DNA of 54,550 bases. Origin: an uncultured Collinsella sp. (GTDB taxonomy: Bacteria > Actinomycetota > Coriobacteriia > Coriobacteriales > Coriobacteriaceae). The position numbers were made by a program, and so were the translations under genes. The stretch spans positions 1 to 54,550 of the forward strand of contig CABVAY010000011.1 in NCBI GenBank assembly GCA_902496455.1, written 5' to 3'. The notes under the pieces are model-generated. The model ran no database searches and was not told where the DNA came from. It saw only the letters and a program-made list of their open reading frames with translations. Of the stretch, positions 34,812 through 42,208 are shown in pieces (positions within the stretch are counted from its first letter, which is position 1; each line of letters opens with the position of its first letter).

Positions 34812-34836
34812 TAGAAAACAAATACCGTTTTCTAGT

Positions 34837-34871
34837 AAGGGGGTTGTCCACAACCGGACAATCCCCTTTTT
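34837..34871 (+). terminator. intrinsic terminator after gpmI
   Basis: A 13-bp stem with one G-U pair (34837-34849 with 34856-34868, 6-nt loop) continues into a T tract through 34871. It ends the pgk-tpiA-gpmI transcript, so secG has its own promoter in the following 100 bp. Confidence 0.9.
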
Positions 34872-34975
34872 GGTATTTCTGCCATTTCCACCTCGTCCTT
34901 GAGTGGCAGGTAGGGGAGAGCGGGGGATTGTGGTACAGTACTGGAGTTTGAATTGTTCTATTAAGGAGCTTATCT

Positions 34976-35230
34976 ATGGGTCCGTTCCAGATTCTTCTGT
35001 TTGTCGTTTGGGCTGTCTCTGCCGTGGCGCTGACGATTCTCGTCCTGATGCATTCCGGTAAGGGCACCGGCGTTTCGGATATGATCGCTAGCTCGCTGTA
35101 TAACTCCAGCTCTGCCACGGGCGTCATGGAGCAGAACCTCGATCGCCTGACGGTAATTATGGCCGTCGTTTTTGCCGTGTGCGTCGTCCTGTGCATGTTC
35201 TTCTTCCCGCAGGGCATCGTCGGCTTCTAA
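34976..35230 (+). CDS. secG: preprotein translocase subunit SecG
   Basis: The 84-residue two-helix membrane protein is of SecG size. Helix 1 covers about 4-24. The conserved short cytoplasmic loop follows with L-M-H-S-G-K-G-T-G (the family G-K-G-x-G motif), and helix 2 covers about 58-78. SecG assists SecYE in protein export. ATG at 34976 follows TAAGGAG. The gene is flanked by terminators on both sides and is therefore its own transcription unit. Its position after the glycolysis genes matches the common gap-pgk-tpi-secG order of Gram-positives. Confidence 0.93.
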   Translation: MGPFQILLFVVWAVSAVALTILVLMHSGKGTGVSDMIASSLYNSSSATGVMEQNLDRLTVIMAVVFAVCVVLCMFFFPQGIVGF

Positions 35231-35252
35231 GCACGAGCCGCATAAATACTTG

Positions 35253-35284
35253 AAAAGGGTTCCGCAAGTGCGGGACCCTTTTTG
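35253..35284 (+). terminator. intrinsic terminator after secG
   Basis: A roughly 13-bp stem (35253-35265 with 35270-35282, one G-U, AAGT loop) starts in an A run and ends in TTTTTG. It insulates the second peptide transporter operon from secG. Confidence 0.92.
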
Positions 35285-35377
35285 TTTACATATTTGTAAC
35301 AGAGTCAAAATATCCCCACATACTTCGCCCAACTAAAGAAATTCTCGACCGTTAACCGGAATTAGCCCCAAATCGTG

Positions 35378-35383
35378 TATAAA
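35378..35383 (+). promoter_or_regulatory. candidate -10 box of the second transporter operon
   Basis: TATAAA (within TATAAAAT) at 35378-35383 lies 138 bp before the binding-protein gene. No good -35 is found 17 bp upstream; TTAACC is 20 bp away. A 7-bp hairpin (35438-35444 with 35453-35459) lies in the leader. The leader does not share the fold of the sialate operon leader. Confidence 0.4.
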
Positions 35384-35521
35384 ATGCGCTACTGTATTGC
35401 GAAACGTTGGTCCGTTGTGCATAACCAGCCATAGCAGCGAACCGCGTTTGAACGGTTCGATCGGGCTGCCTCGACGTTGCTCGGCCGAACTCACTTTGTC
35501 CTATCTCATAAGGAGGATGGC

Positions 35522-37198
35522 ATGGCTGATTCTATGTTCCACCAGCCCGTTATGGGTCGTCGCGCCTTTGTCGGCGGTACCCTTGCTGCGAGCTCCATGG
35601 CTTTTCTTGCCGCATGCGGCAAGAAGGGCGGCGACGCTTCCGGTTCTGAGTCCGGTTCGACGCTGAACTTCTACATCAACAACCCGGTCTGCATCGACCC
35701 CTACAACGTCCAGGAGGACCAGGGCACTCAGGTCGAGTACCAGCTCTTTGACGCTCTGACCTCTTACGACGCCGAGAAGGGCGAGATCGTTCCGCTGGCT
35801 TGCGAGTCCTTTGAGTCCAACGACGACGCCACTGAGTTCACCTTCAAGATCAAGAAGGCCAAGTTCCACAACGGTGACGACGTTACCTCCAAGTCCTTCA
35901 AGCTCGGTTGGGAGCGTCTGGTCAACACCAAGTCGGCCATCGCTACCGAGTACGGCCCTTCCGAGGTTTCCTATCACCTTTCCATGGTCGAGGGCTATGA
36001 CGACCTGCTTGCCGGTAACGCTACCGAGCTCAGCGGTGTTACCTGCCCCGACGATGAGACCCTCGTCGTCAAGCTGTCTTCCGCTTACGCCGACTTCCCC
36101 TTCGTTGCCTCTCACCCGGCTCTGGCCCCGGTTCCCGAGTGCGCCGAGTCCGATGTCAAGAGCTTCTACCTTGCCCCGGTCGGTAACGGCCCGTTCATGA
36201 TGGACGGCAAGTGGGAGGATGGCCAGGAGATCAACGTCAAGAAGTTCGACGATTACTATGGCGACAAGGCCAAGATCGATGGCATCCACTTCCAGGTCAT
36301 CAAGGACATGGAGACCGCTTACAAGGAGTTCCAGGCCGGTAACCTCGATGTCTGCGACGTTCCCGTCGCTCAGATCGATGCCGCCAAGAAGGATCGCGGC
36401 GTGTCCAAGGACGGCTACACCATGGGTGACGGCGAGCGCATGCTGCTCGGCGCAGAGCCTTCCACCTACTACCTGACCTGCAACAACACGGCCGAGCCGT
36501 TCAACAACGCCGACCTGCGCAGGGGCATCTCCCTGGCCATCAACCGCGAGGCCATCTGCAAGACTATCTTCAAGGGTACCCGTACCCCCGCCGACGGCAT
36601 TGTTCCTCCGGGCATCGATGGCTACAAGGAGGGCGCATGGGAGTTCTGCGCCTACGACGTAGACAAGGCTAACGAGTACCTCGACAAGGTCGCTCCCGCT
36701 GGCGCTAACGGCGATCGTGGCATTAGCGTGACCCTTTCCTACAACCAGGACGGTGGCCACAAGGAGATCATGGAGTCCATCATCGGCGACCTCGCCAAGG
36801 TTGGCGTTACCGCTGTCTCCGATACCCCCGAGTGGTCTGCCCTGCTCGAGCAGTATCAGAACTTTAACTATCAGTTCGGTCGTCTGGGCTGGATTGCCGA
36901 CTACCCGATCATGGACAACTTCCTGTATCCGCTGTTCCACTCCGACTCCCTCGGTGGCGACAACCGCTCTGGTTACAACAACCCCGAGTTCGACGCCAAG
37001 GTCGACGAGGCTCGCACTACGGTTGACGACGAGGAGCGCGTCGCTAAGATGCAGGAGGCCGACGCAATGGTCGCTGCCGACTGCCCGGTCATCCCGATTA
37101 TGTTCTACACGCACACCATCGCCGGCTCCGATCGCATCAAGCACCTCTATGTTGATCCGCAGAAGCACGCCGATCTGGGTACCGCTGAGCTCGCCTAA
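35522..37198 (+). CDS. oligopeptide ABC substrate-binding lipoprotein
   Basis: This 558-residue family 5 solute-binding protein is of the OppA type. The signal has R-R at 13-14, a hydrophobic stretch, and lipobox L-A-A-C with Cys32. The mature part shows the family block near E-F-T-F-K-I-K-K-A-K-F-H-N-G-D-D-V-T and the Y-G-D-K-A-K segment. Gene order binding protein-B-C-D-F matches a standard oligopeptide uptake operon, so peptides are the likely cargo. ATG at 35522 follows AAGGAGG at 35510-35516. Codon use is highly biased. It is only distantly similar to the sialate-type binding protein at 17623. Confidence 0.88.
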   Translation: MADSMFHQPVMGRRAFVGGTLAASSMAFLAACGKKGGDASGSESGSTLNFYINNPVCIDPYNVQEDQGTQVEYQLFDALTSYDAEKGEIVPLACESFESNDDATEFTFKIKKAKFHNGDDVTSKSFKLGWERLVNTKSAIATEYGPSEVSYHLSMVEGYDDLLAGNATELSGVTCPDDETLVVKLSSAYADFPFVASHPALAPVPECAESDVKSFYLAPVGNGPFMMDGKWEDGQEINVKKFDDYYGDKAKIDGIHFQVIKDMETAYKEFQAGNLDVCDVPVAQIDAAKKDRGVSKDGYTMGDGERMLLGAEPSTYYLTCNNTAEPFNNADLRRGISLAINREAICKTIFKGTRTPADGIVPPGIDGYKEGAWEFCAYDVDKANEYLDKVAPAGANGDRGISVTLSYNQDGGHKEIMESIIGDLAKVGVTAVSDTPEWSALLEQYQNFNYQFGRLGWIADYPIMDNFLYPLFHSDSLGGDNRSGYNNPEFDAKVDEARTTVDDEERVAKMQEADAMVAADCPVIPIMFYTHTIAGSDRIKHLYVDPQKHADLGTAELA

Positions 37199-37294
37199 GA
37201 GTTTGCAGCTTCCGTGAGGGTCAAGTATTTACGTAGACCTCATGGGAAACATACAGTTCTCCCTAACCTGGGGTAAACTGGCTGATGGTAATTT

Positions 37295-37324
37295 TGGGAT
37301 GCCGGTCTGGCGATCGGCATCCCA
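37295..37324 (+). terminator. intra-operon hairpin after the binding-protein gene
   Basis: TGGGATGCCG at 37295-37304 pairs perfectly with CGGCATCCCA at 37315-37324, followed by TTTAGG. As in the first transporter operon, a hairpin without a full T tract separates the abundant binding protein from its permeases. Confidence 0.55.
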
Positions 37325-37354
37325 TTTAGGTTAATCCCTAGATAGGGGAGTGGT

Positions 37355-38392
37355 ATGGGTAAGTACATCGTTAAACGTGTGCTTCAGTTCATCCCGGTGT
37401 TTTTGGGCGTTACGCTGATTCTGTTCGCCCTCCAGAATATCGTGCCGGGAGATCCGATCAAGCTGATCGGTGGAGACAAGGCTCTGTCCCCCGAGGTGGA
37501 GCTTCAGCTTCGCGTCCGCTATCACCTCGTCCAGACGGACGAGGACGGCAACGCGATCCTTGACGAGAACGGCGACCCCGTTCAAACGTCGCTCGTGGAC
37601 CGTTACTTGTATTACATGAACGGCCTGCTTCATGGCGATCTGGGCAATTCGTATCAGCGCAAGCTGCCGGTTACGGAAATCTTCGCTCAGAAGTATCCGT
37701 ATACGGTCAAACTTGCCGCGTGCGCCATCGTACTCGAGGCGATCATGGGTATCGGTGCGGGTATCATTTCGGCGGTAAAGCGTTATTCCTTCTGGGATAT
37801 TTTGGTAACGCTCACCACGTCGATCCTCGTTGCGGTCCCGGCCTTCTGGCTCGGTATGTTGTTGCAGCTGTTCTTTGGCGTCATCCTCAAGGACGCCACG
37901 GGCGGTGCAATCTCCATGCCGATCTCGGGTGCTGGCGGTTCCAGCTCTCAGTATCAGGATTGGATGCACTATGTGCTTCCGACCATTACGCTGGCTTCGG
38001 TTTCGACCGCTTATGCTGCGCGCATCATGCGCTCGCAGCTGCTTGACGTCATGAATCAGGATTACATCCGTACGGCAAAGGCCAAGGGTCTCTCCAATCG
38101 TGCGATCATCGTCAAGCATGCGCTTAAGAATGCACTCATCCCCGTCGTTACCTACATTGGTGTCGACTTTGGCGGCATGCTTTCGGGCGCCATCCTGACC
38201 GAGACGGTCTTTAACTGGCCCGGTATCGGCTATGAGGTCTATCGCGCCATCAGCATGCGTGACTGGCCCATCGTTATGGGCGGCGTTACGCTCATCGTTG
38301 TCGTCGTCATGGTGATCAACCTGCTCGTCGACATTAGCTATGCATTCCTCGACCCGCGCATCCGCCTTGGCGGTCCGTCGGATAAGGCCTAA
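37355..38392 (+). CDS. oppB: oligopeptide ABC permease OppB
   Basis: This 345-residue OppB/DppB permease begins with I-V-K-R-V-L-Q-F-I-P and the first helix, and has the family N-I-V-P-G-D-P-I loop. An expanded periplasmic region at about 55-80 follows, then G-D-L-G-N-S-Y. The EAA loop lies near A-K-G-L-S-N-R-A-I-I-V-K-H-A-L-K-N-A. ATG at 37355 follows a TAGGGGAG site. It is 14 bp upstream of oppC and forms the membrane channel with it. Confidence 0.92.
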   Translation: MGKYIVKRVLQFIPVFLGVTLILFALQNIVPGDPIKLIGGDKALSPEVELQLRVRYHLVQTDEDGNAILDENGDPVQTSLVDRYLYYMNGLLHGDLGNSYQRKLPVTEIFAQKYPYTVKLAACAIVLEAIMGIGAGIISAVKRYSFWDILVTLTTSILVAVPAFWLGMLLQLFFGVILKDATGGAISMPISGAGGSSSQYQDWMHYVLPTITLASVSTAYAARIMRSQLLDVMNQDYIRTAKAKGLSNRAIIVKHALKNALIPVVTYIGVDFGGMLSGAILTETVFNWPGIGYEVYRAISMRDWPIVMGGVTLIVVVVMVINLLVDISYAFLDPRIRLGGPSDKA

Positions 38393-38406
38393 GGGAGGTA
38401 CGTCTC

Positions 38407-39342
38407 ATGCAGGAAACTGATTCTCAGTCTCAGGAGCAGGCTACCGCCACCAAGGTCGCATCTGCTCCCGCTAAGTCCCGCACGCTGTGGGGCGACGCTT
38501 TTAAGCGTCTTCGTAAGAACAAGCTCGCCGTTATCGGTGTCTGCTGGATCATCATCGTCGTTGTGGTTGCCCTGACCGCAGATCTGTGGGCTAAGCCCTG
38601 GCTCGGTTCCCCGACGGCTTCCGACTCGACCACTATGGCCGAGACGTCGCTGTTGGCTCCGTGTGCAGAGCATCCGTTTGGCACCGACGCCCTTGGTCGT
38701 GACATTCTCGTCCGCGTTATCTACGGTGCGCGCGTTTCGCTGTCCGTCGGAATTATGGCCACCGCGATCTCCACGCTGATTGGTCTGGTCATGGGTGCTC
38801 TGGCCGGTTTCTACGGCGGGATCTGGGATACGATTATCATGCGCTGTGCGGACATCTTCCTGGCGTTCCCGTACGTGCTGTTCGTTGTCGCCATGATCGC
38901 CGTTATCGGCCGTGGCCTTCAGAACGTCTTTATCGCCATCGGTATTCTCGGCTGGCCTTCTATTGCGCGCGTCTTCCGCTCCGCAATCTTGACGGTCAAG
39001 GAAAACGACTATGTTGACGCTGCGCGCGCGATGGGTGCATCTGATGCTCGTATCGTCGTGCGTCACATCTTCCCGAACTCCGTCGCCTCTATCGTGGTCT
39101 ACGCAACCATGAACATTGGTGGCGCCATTCTGACCGAGTCCGCTCTGTCCTTCCTCGGCATGGGCGTTATTCCGCCTACGCCTTCGTGGGGCTCCATGAT
39201 TCAGGACGGTCAGCAGTATCTTCTGACTGCTCCCTGGATGATGATCATGCCCGGTCTGGCAATTCTCTCGACGGTGCTCGCCTTCACCCTGCTGGGTGAC
39301 GGTCTGCGCGACGCCCTCGACGTCAAGATGAAGGACGCATAA
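38407..39342 (+). CDS. oppC: oligopeptide ABC permease OppC
   Basis: This 311-residue OppC/DppC permease has a charged N terminus (about 35 residues) and first helix, then H-P-F-G-T-D-A-L-G-R-D, the hallmark of the family. The EAA loop is A-A-R-A-M-G-A-S-D-A-R-I-V-V-R-H-I-F-P-N, and the C-terminal L-G-D-G-L-R-D-A-L-D signature is present. ATG at 38407 follows GGGAGG. Unlike its counterpart in the sialate locus, it is not fused to an ATPase. Confidence 0.94.
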   Translation: MQETDSQSQEQATATKVASAPAKSRTLWGDAFKRLRKNKLAVIGVCWIIIVVVVALTADLWAKPWLGSPTASDSTTMAETSLLAPCAEHPFGTDALGRDILVRVIYGARVSLSVGIMATAISTLIGLVMGALAGFYGGIWDTIIMRCADIFLAFPYVLFVVAMIAVIGRGLQNVFIAIGILGWPSIARVFRSAILTVKENDYVDAARAMGASDARIVVRHIFPNSVASIVVYATMNIGGAILTESALSFLGMGVIPPTPSWGSMIQDGQQYLLTAPWMMIMPGLAILSTVLAFTLLGDGLRDALDVKMKDA

Positions 39343-39344
39343 GG

Positions 39345-40436
39345 ATGAAGAAGAACAAGAACTATGTGGACCTGAAGGACCAGCCGGTTCCCGAGGGCCA
39401 GCATCTGCTCGAGGTCGATGACCTTAAGATGTATTTCCACACCGAGGATGGCGTCGTTCGCGCTGTCGACGGTGTCTCCTACACGCTCGATCGCGGCGAG
39501 ACCCTGGGAGTAGTCGGTGAATCCGGCTCCGGTAAGTCCGTGACCGCCATGACCATCATGGGCCTTATCTCGATGCCTCCGGGAAAGATCGAGGGCGGTG
39601 ACGTTCGCTATCGCGGCCGCTCCATCCTCGAGATGACCGAGGAAGAGATGCAGCACATTCGCGGCAACGATATCGCGATGATCTTCCAGGATCCTATGAC
39701 CTCCTTGAACCCGGTTTATAAGATCGGCAAGCAGGTGGGCGAGGGCCTTCGTCTGCACCGTGGCTACTCCAAGCAGGAGGCGCTCAAGCGTGCCACCGAG
39801 CTTTTGGACCTCGTTGGTATTCCCGAGCCCGAGAAGCGCGTCAACGAGTATCCGCACCAGTTCTCTGGCGGTATGCGTCAGCGCGTCATGATTGCCATGG
39901 CTCTTGCCTGCGATCCCGATATTCTGATTGCCGACGAGCCCACGACGGCTCTGGACGTTACCATCCAGGCTCAGATTATTGAGCTTATGCAGGAAATGCA
40001 GGAGAAGAACGGCAACGCCATCATCATGATTACCCATGATCTGGGCGTCGTCGCCGACATGGCCGACAAGATCATGGTTATGTACGCCGGCCGTCCCGTC
40101 GAGTTCGGTACTGCTGAGGAAATCTTCTACGAGAGCCGCCACCCCTACACCTGGGGCCTTATCCGCTCCATCCCGGAGCAGGCCATCGAAGAGAAGAAGC
40201 CGCTTACGCCGATTCACGGCAACCCGCCTTCGCTCATGAACCTGCCCGAGGGCTGCGTGTTCTCGCCTCGTTGTCCCTATGCGACCGATAAGTGCCGCAA
40301 GCAGCGTCCCGAGCGCGTTGTCACCGAGTCTGGTCATTACTCTGCATGCCACTACTCCGGTGACCCCGAGTTTCTCAAGAACGCTCCTGAGACGTCCCGT
40401 ACGCGCAAGGATTCCAAGAAGGGAGGCGAGGCGTAA
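39345..40436 (+). CDS. oppD: oligopeptide ABC ATPase OppD
   Basis: This 363-residue ATPase has Walker A G-E-S-G-S-G-K-S, signature F-S-G-G-M-R-Q-R-V, and Walker B I-L-I-A-D-E-P-T-T-A-L-D. The C-terminal oligopeptide/dipeptide extension includes C-V-F-S-P-R-C-P-Y-A with a Cys cluster, which in this family can carry an iron-sulfur or metal site. It starts 2 bp after oppC and its stop overlaps the oppF start by one base (TAATG). Confidence 0.94.
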   Translation: MKKNKNYVDLKDQPVPEGQHLLEVDDLKMYFHTEDGVVRAVDGVSYTLDRGETLGVVGESGSGKSVTAMTIMGLISMPPGKIEGGDVRYRGRSILEMTEEEMQHIRGNDIAMIFQDPMTSLNPVYKIGKQVGEGLRLHRGYSKQEALKRATELLDLVGIPEPEKRVNEYPHQFSGGMRQRVMIAMALACDPDILIADEPTTALDVTIQAQIIELMQEMQEKNGNAIIMITHDLGVVADMADKIMVMYAGRPVEFGTAEEIFYESRHPYTWGLIRSIPEQAIEEKKPLTPIHGNPPSLMNLPEGCVFSPRCPYATDKCRKQRPERVVTESGHYSACHYSGDPEFLKNAPETSRTRKDSKKGGEA

Positions 40437-41464
40437 TGGCAGATACCAACGAGCGTACTCCGTTGCTGAAGGTCGAGCACCTCTCTAAGGAGTTCCCCGC
40501 TGAGTCCGGCATGTTCGCCAAGCGTTTTTCCAAGCGTGTCGTCTCTGCTGTAAATGACATCTCTTTTGAGATTTATCCTGGCGAGACCTTTGGTCTGGTT
40601 GGTGAGTCTGGTTGCGGTAAGTCCACGACGGGTCGCACCATCATGCGCTTGACCAAGCCGACCGCCGGTAAGGTGTTTTTCCAGGGCAAAGATGTTGCCG
40701 AGATGAGCAAACATGAGATCAAGGACATGCGTCGCGAGATGCAGTTTATCTTCCAGGATCCCTATGCTTCGCTCAACCCTCGTATGACCATCGGCGAGAT
40801 CGTCTCCGAGCCCATGACCATTCATGGCGTGGGCACCAAGGAGGAGCGCATTGAGCGCGTCCGCGAGCTTCTCGACGTTGTCGGACTGAACCCCGAGCAC
40901 ATCAACCGCTATCCTCATGAGTTCTCCGGCGGTCAGCGTCAGCGTGTCGGTATTGCCCGCGCTTTTGCGCTGAAGCCCAAGCTGATTATCTGCGACGAGC
41001 CAGTTTCTGCTCTGGATGTGTCCATTCAGGCCCAGGTTCTGAACCTGCTCAAGGAACTGCAGGACAAGTTCGGTACCGCGTATCTGTTTATCGCTCACGA
41101 CCTGTCCGTCGTGCAGCACATTTCCGATCGCGTTGCCGTTATGTATCTGGGTAAGATGGTTGAGGTTTCGGACTGGAAGACGCTCTACAGCGAGCCTCAC
41201 CATCCGTACACGCAGTCGCTGCTGTCTGCCGTGCCGGTTCCCGATCCTGATATCCAGAAGACCCGCAAGCGCATCATCCTCGCTGGCGATCCGCCGTCGC
41301 CGCTGGATCCGCCGACCGGTTGCCGTTTCCACACTCGCTGCCCGATCGCTCAGGGTATCTGCTCTGAGAAGCTTCCCGAGTTTAAGGAAGTCGCACCGGG
41401 CCACTGCTGCGCCTGCCACTTCGCGGAGCCGTTCCCGATCAAGGAATCGCACATCGACCTGTAG
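40436..41464 (+). CDS. oppF: oligopeptide ABC ATPase OppF
   Basis: This 342-residue ATPase is partner of OppD. Walker A is G-E-S-G-C-G-K-S-T-T, signature F-S-G-G-Q-R-Q-R-V-G-I-A-R-A, and Walker B L-I-I-C-D-E-P-V-S-A-L-D. The C-terminal extension has a C-R-F-H-T-R-C-P-like Cys motif and C-C-A-C near the end. Translation is coupled to oppD through a TAATG overlap. The operon is followed by a foldback element and a terminator. Confidence 0.94.
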   Translation: MADTNERTPLLKVEHLSKEFPAESGMFAKRFSKRVVSAVNDISFEIYPGETFGLVGESGCGKSTTGRTIMRLTKPTAGKVFFQGKDVAEMSKHEIKDMRREMQFIFQDPYASLNPRMTIGEIVSEPMTIHGVGTKEERIERVRELLDVVGLNPEHINRYPHEFSGGQRQRVGIARAFALKPKLIICDEPVSALDVSIQAQVLNLLKELQDKFGTAYLFIAHDLSVVQHISDRVAVMYLGKMVEVSDWKTLYSEPHHPYTQSLLSAVPVPDPDIQKTRKRIILAGDPPSPLDPPTGCRFHTRCPIAQGICSEKLPEFKEVAPGHCCACHFAEPFPIKESHIDL

Positions 41465-41480
41465 TCGGTTGTTATCGTCC

Positions 41481-41610
41481 GGGCCCGTGCTGGACTTAGT
41501 TTTCAGAACGTCCTCGACCATGGAAACCCCCTTATCCTGCTCCTTCGGAGCCGCGGATAAGGGGGTTTTGGTCTGCGGAATGTTCTGAAAACTAAGTCCA
41601 GCACGGGCCC
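41481..41610 (+). repeat. nested foldback element, copy 1
   Basis: A perfect 29-bp inverted repeat (41481-41509 with 41582-41610) encloses an internal loop with GTCCTCG at 41510-41516 and CTGCGGAAT at 41573-41581. Inside is a 4-bp ACCA/TGGT stem, a perfect 14-bp stem (41524-41537 with 41555-41568) and an apical GCTCC-TTC-GGAGC hairpin. The inner stem ends in GGGGGTTTT and could itself act as a terminator for oppF. The loop motifs and TTC tip recur in other copies, while the stem sequences do not. The element is 16 bp after the oppF stop. I do not recognise it as a known repeat. Confidence 0.85.
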
Positions 41611-41674
41611 TGTGTTACCACTGCAGAGGGGTGCGATTCCTTGATCGCTCACTTAATCTAATGGGAAAGATAGC

Positions 41675-41700
41675 GAGGCCGGAGCTTTAGCTCCGGCCTC
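41675..41700 (+). terminator. hairpin terminator after the opp operon
   Basis: GAGGCCGGAGC at 41675-41685 pairs perfectly with GCTCCGGCCTC at 41690-41700 around a TTTA loop, followed by CTTATAT. It is probably the main terminator of the second opp operon, downstream of foldback copy 1. The following 90 bp show no gene. Confidence 0.7.
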
Positions 41701-41790
41701 CTTATATAAGGGCTAGGCAAAGCCGAGCCGCTAAATTTATATCAGCTCCCAGAACATGTTTGAGAACTGTGCCTGAAGTACGTATTTGCA

Positions 41791-41915
41791 GGCCCCGAAT
41801 CGGTGTTGCCTCCCGGCGCATTCCGCAGGGGGAGCGATATTTTGCAGCACGAAGTGCGCAGCAAAATATCGCTCATGCCCGAGGACGCGCCGGGAGGCAA
41901 CACCGATTCGGGGCC
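41791..41915 (-). repeat. nested foldback element, copy 2 (inverted orientation)
   Basis: A perfect 29-bp inverted repeat (41791-41819 with 41887-41915) encloses a perfect 14-bp inner stem (41832-41845 with 41861-41874) and a GCAC-GAA-GTGC tip. Read on the minus strand, the loop sides are GTCCTCG (41886-41880) and CTGCGGAAT (41828-41820) with a TTC triloop, exactly as in copy 1. The stems share no sequence with copy 1. It lies 38 bp upstream of the promoter of tRNA-Leu. Confidence 0.85.
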
Positions 41916-41953
41916 GGACACACGGATCTACCTGCGCATTTACAAATTCGTAA

Positions 41954-42002
41954 ACTTTTTTGAAAAAAGTGCTTGCACAGTTCTCGAATCATAGGTTATT
42001 AT
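41954..42002 (+). promoter_or_regulatory. tRNA-Leu promoter with upstream palindrome
   Basis: The palindrome ACTTTTTTGAAAAAAGT (41954-41970) ends 2 nt before -35 TTGCAC (41973-41978). An 18-bp spacer leads to -10 TATTAT (41997-42002). The same arrangement precedes the two other tRNA clusters in the window. The A/T-rich palindrome may be an UP-type element or a factor-binding site. Confidence 0.75.
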
Positions 42003-42059
42003 CTTCCTCGTTGAACGCGCGGGTCCAACAAAACGGACCGCGAATCAACAACATAGCAT

Positions 42060-42149
42060 GTCGGAGTGGCGGAATTGGCAGACGCGCTAGCTTGAGGTGC
42101 TAGTGACCGCTTTTTGGTCATGCGGGTTCAAGTCCCGCCTCCGACACCA
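42060..42149 (+). tRNA. tRNA-Leu (anticodon GAG)
   Basis: The 7-bp acceptor GTCGGAG/CTCCGAC is complete, with discriminator A and encoded CCA (42147-42149). The anticodon loop CTTGAGG gives GAG. A long class II variable arm (TGACCGC...GGTCA region) and T-arm GCGGG-TTCAAGT-CCCGC are present. A terminator follows 11 bp later. Confidence 0.95.
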
Positions 42150-42160
42150 TCGCATTTGAG

Positions 42161-42182
42161 AAGCCTCTTCGGAGGCTTTTTT
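42161..42182 (+). terminator. intrinsic terminator after tRNA-Leu
   Basis: AAGCCTC at 42161-42167 pairs with GAGGCTT at 42172-42178 around a TTCG tetraloop and runs into TTTTTT. It separates the tRNA from the phosphatase gene. Confidence 0.92.
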
Positions 42183-42208
42183 GTTACCGATAGACGGTGG
42201 GGTCCACG

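Noticed and set aside
41481..41610. Foldback copy 1 as just a terminator of the opp operon
   Set aside because: The inner stem could terminate, but a 29-bp perfect outer stem with loop motifs shared with four other elements is not explained by termination, and a separate terminator follows at 41675.
41481..41915. CRISPR array or retron at the foldback elements
   Set aside because: There are no regularly spaced direct repeats, no cas genes and no reverse transcriptase gene in the window.
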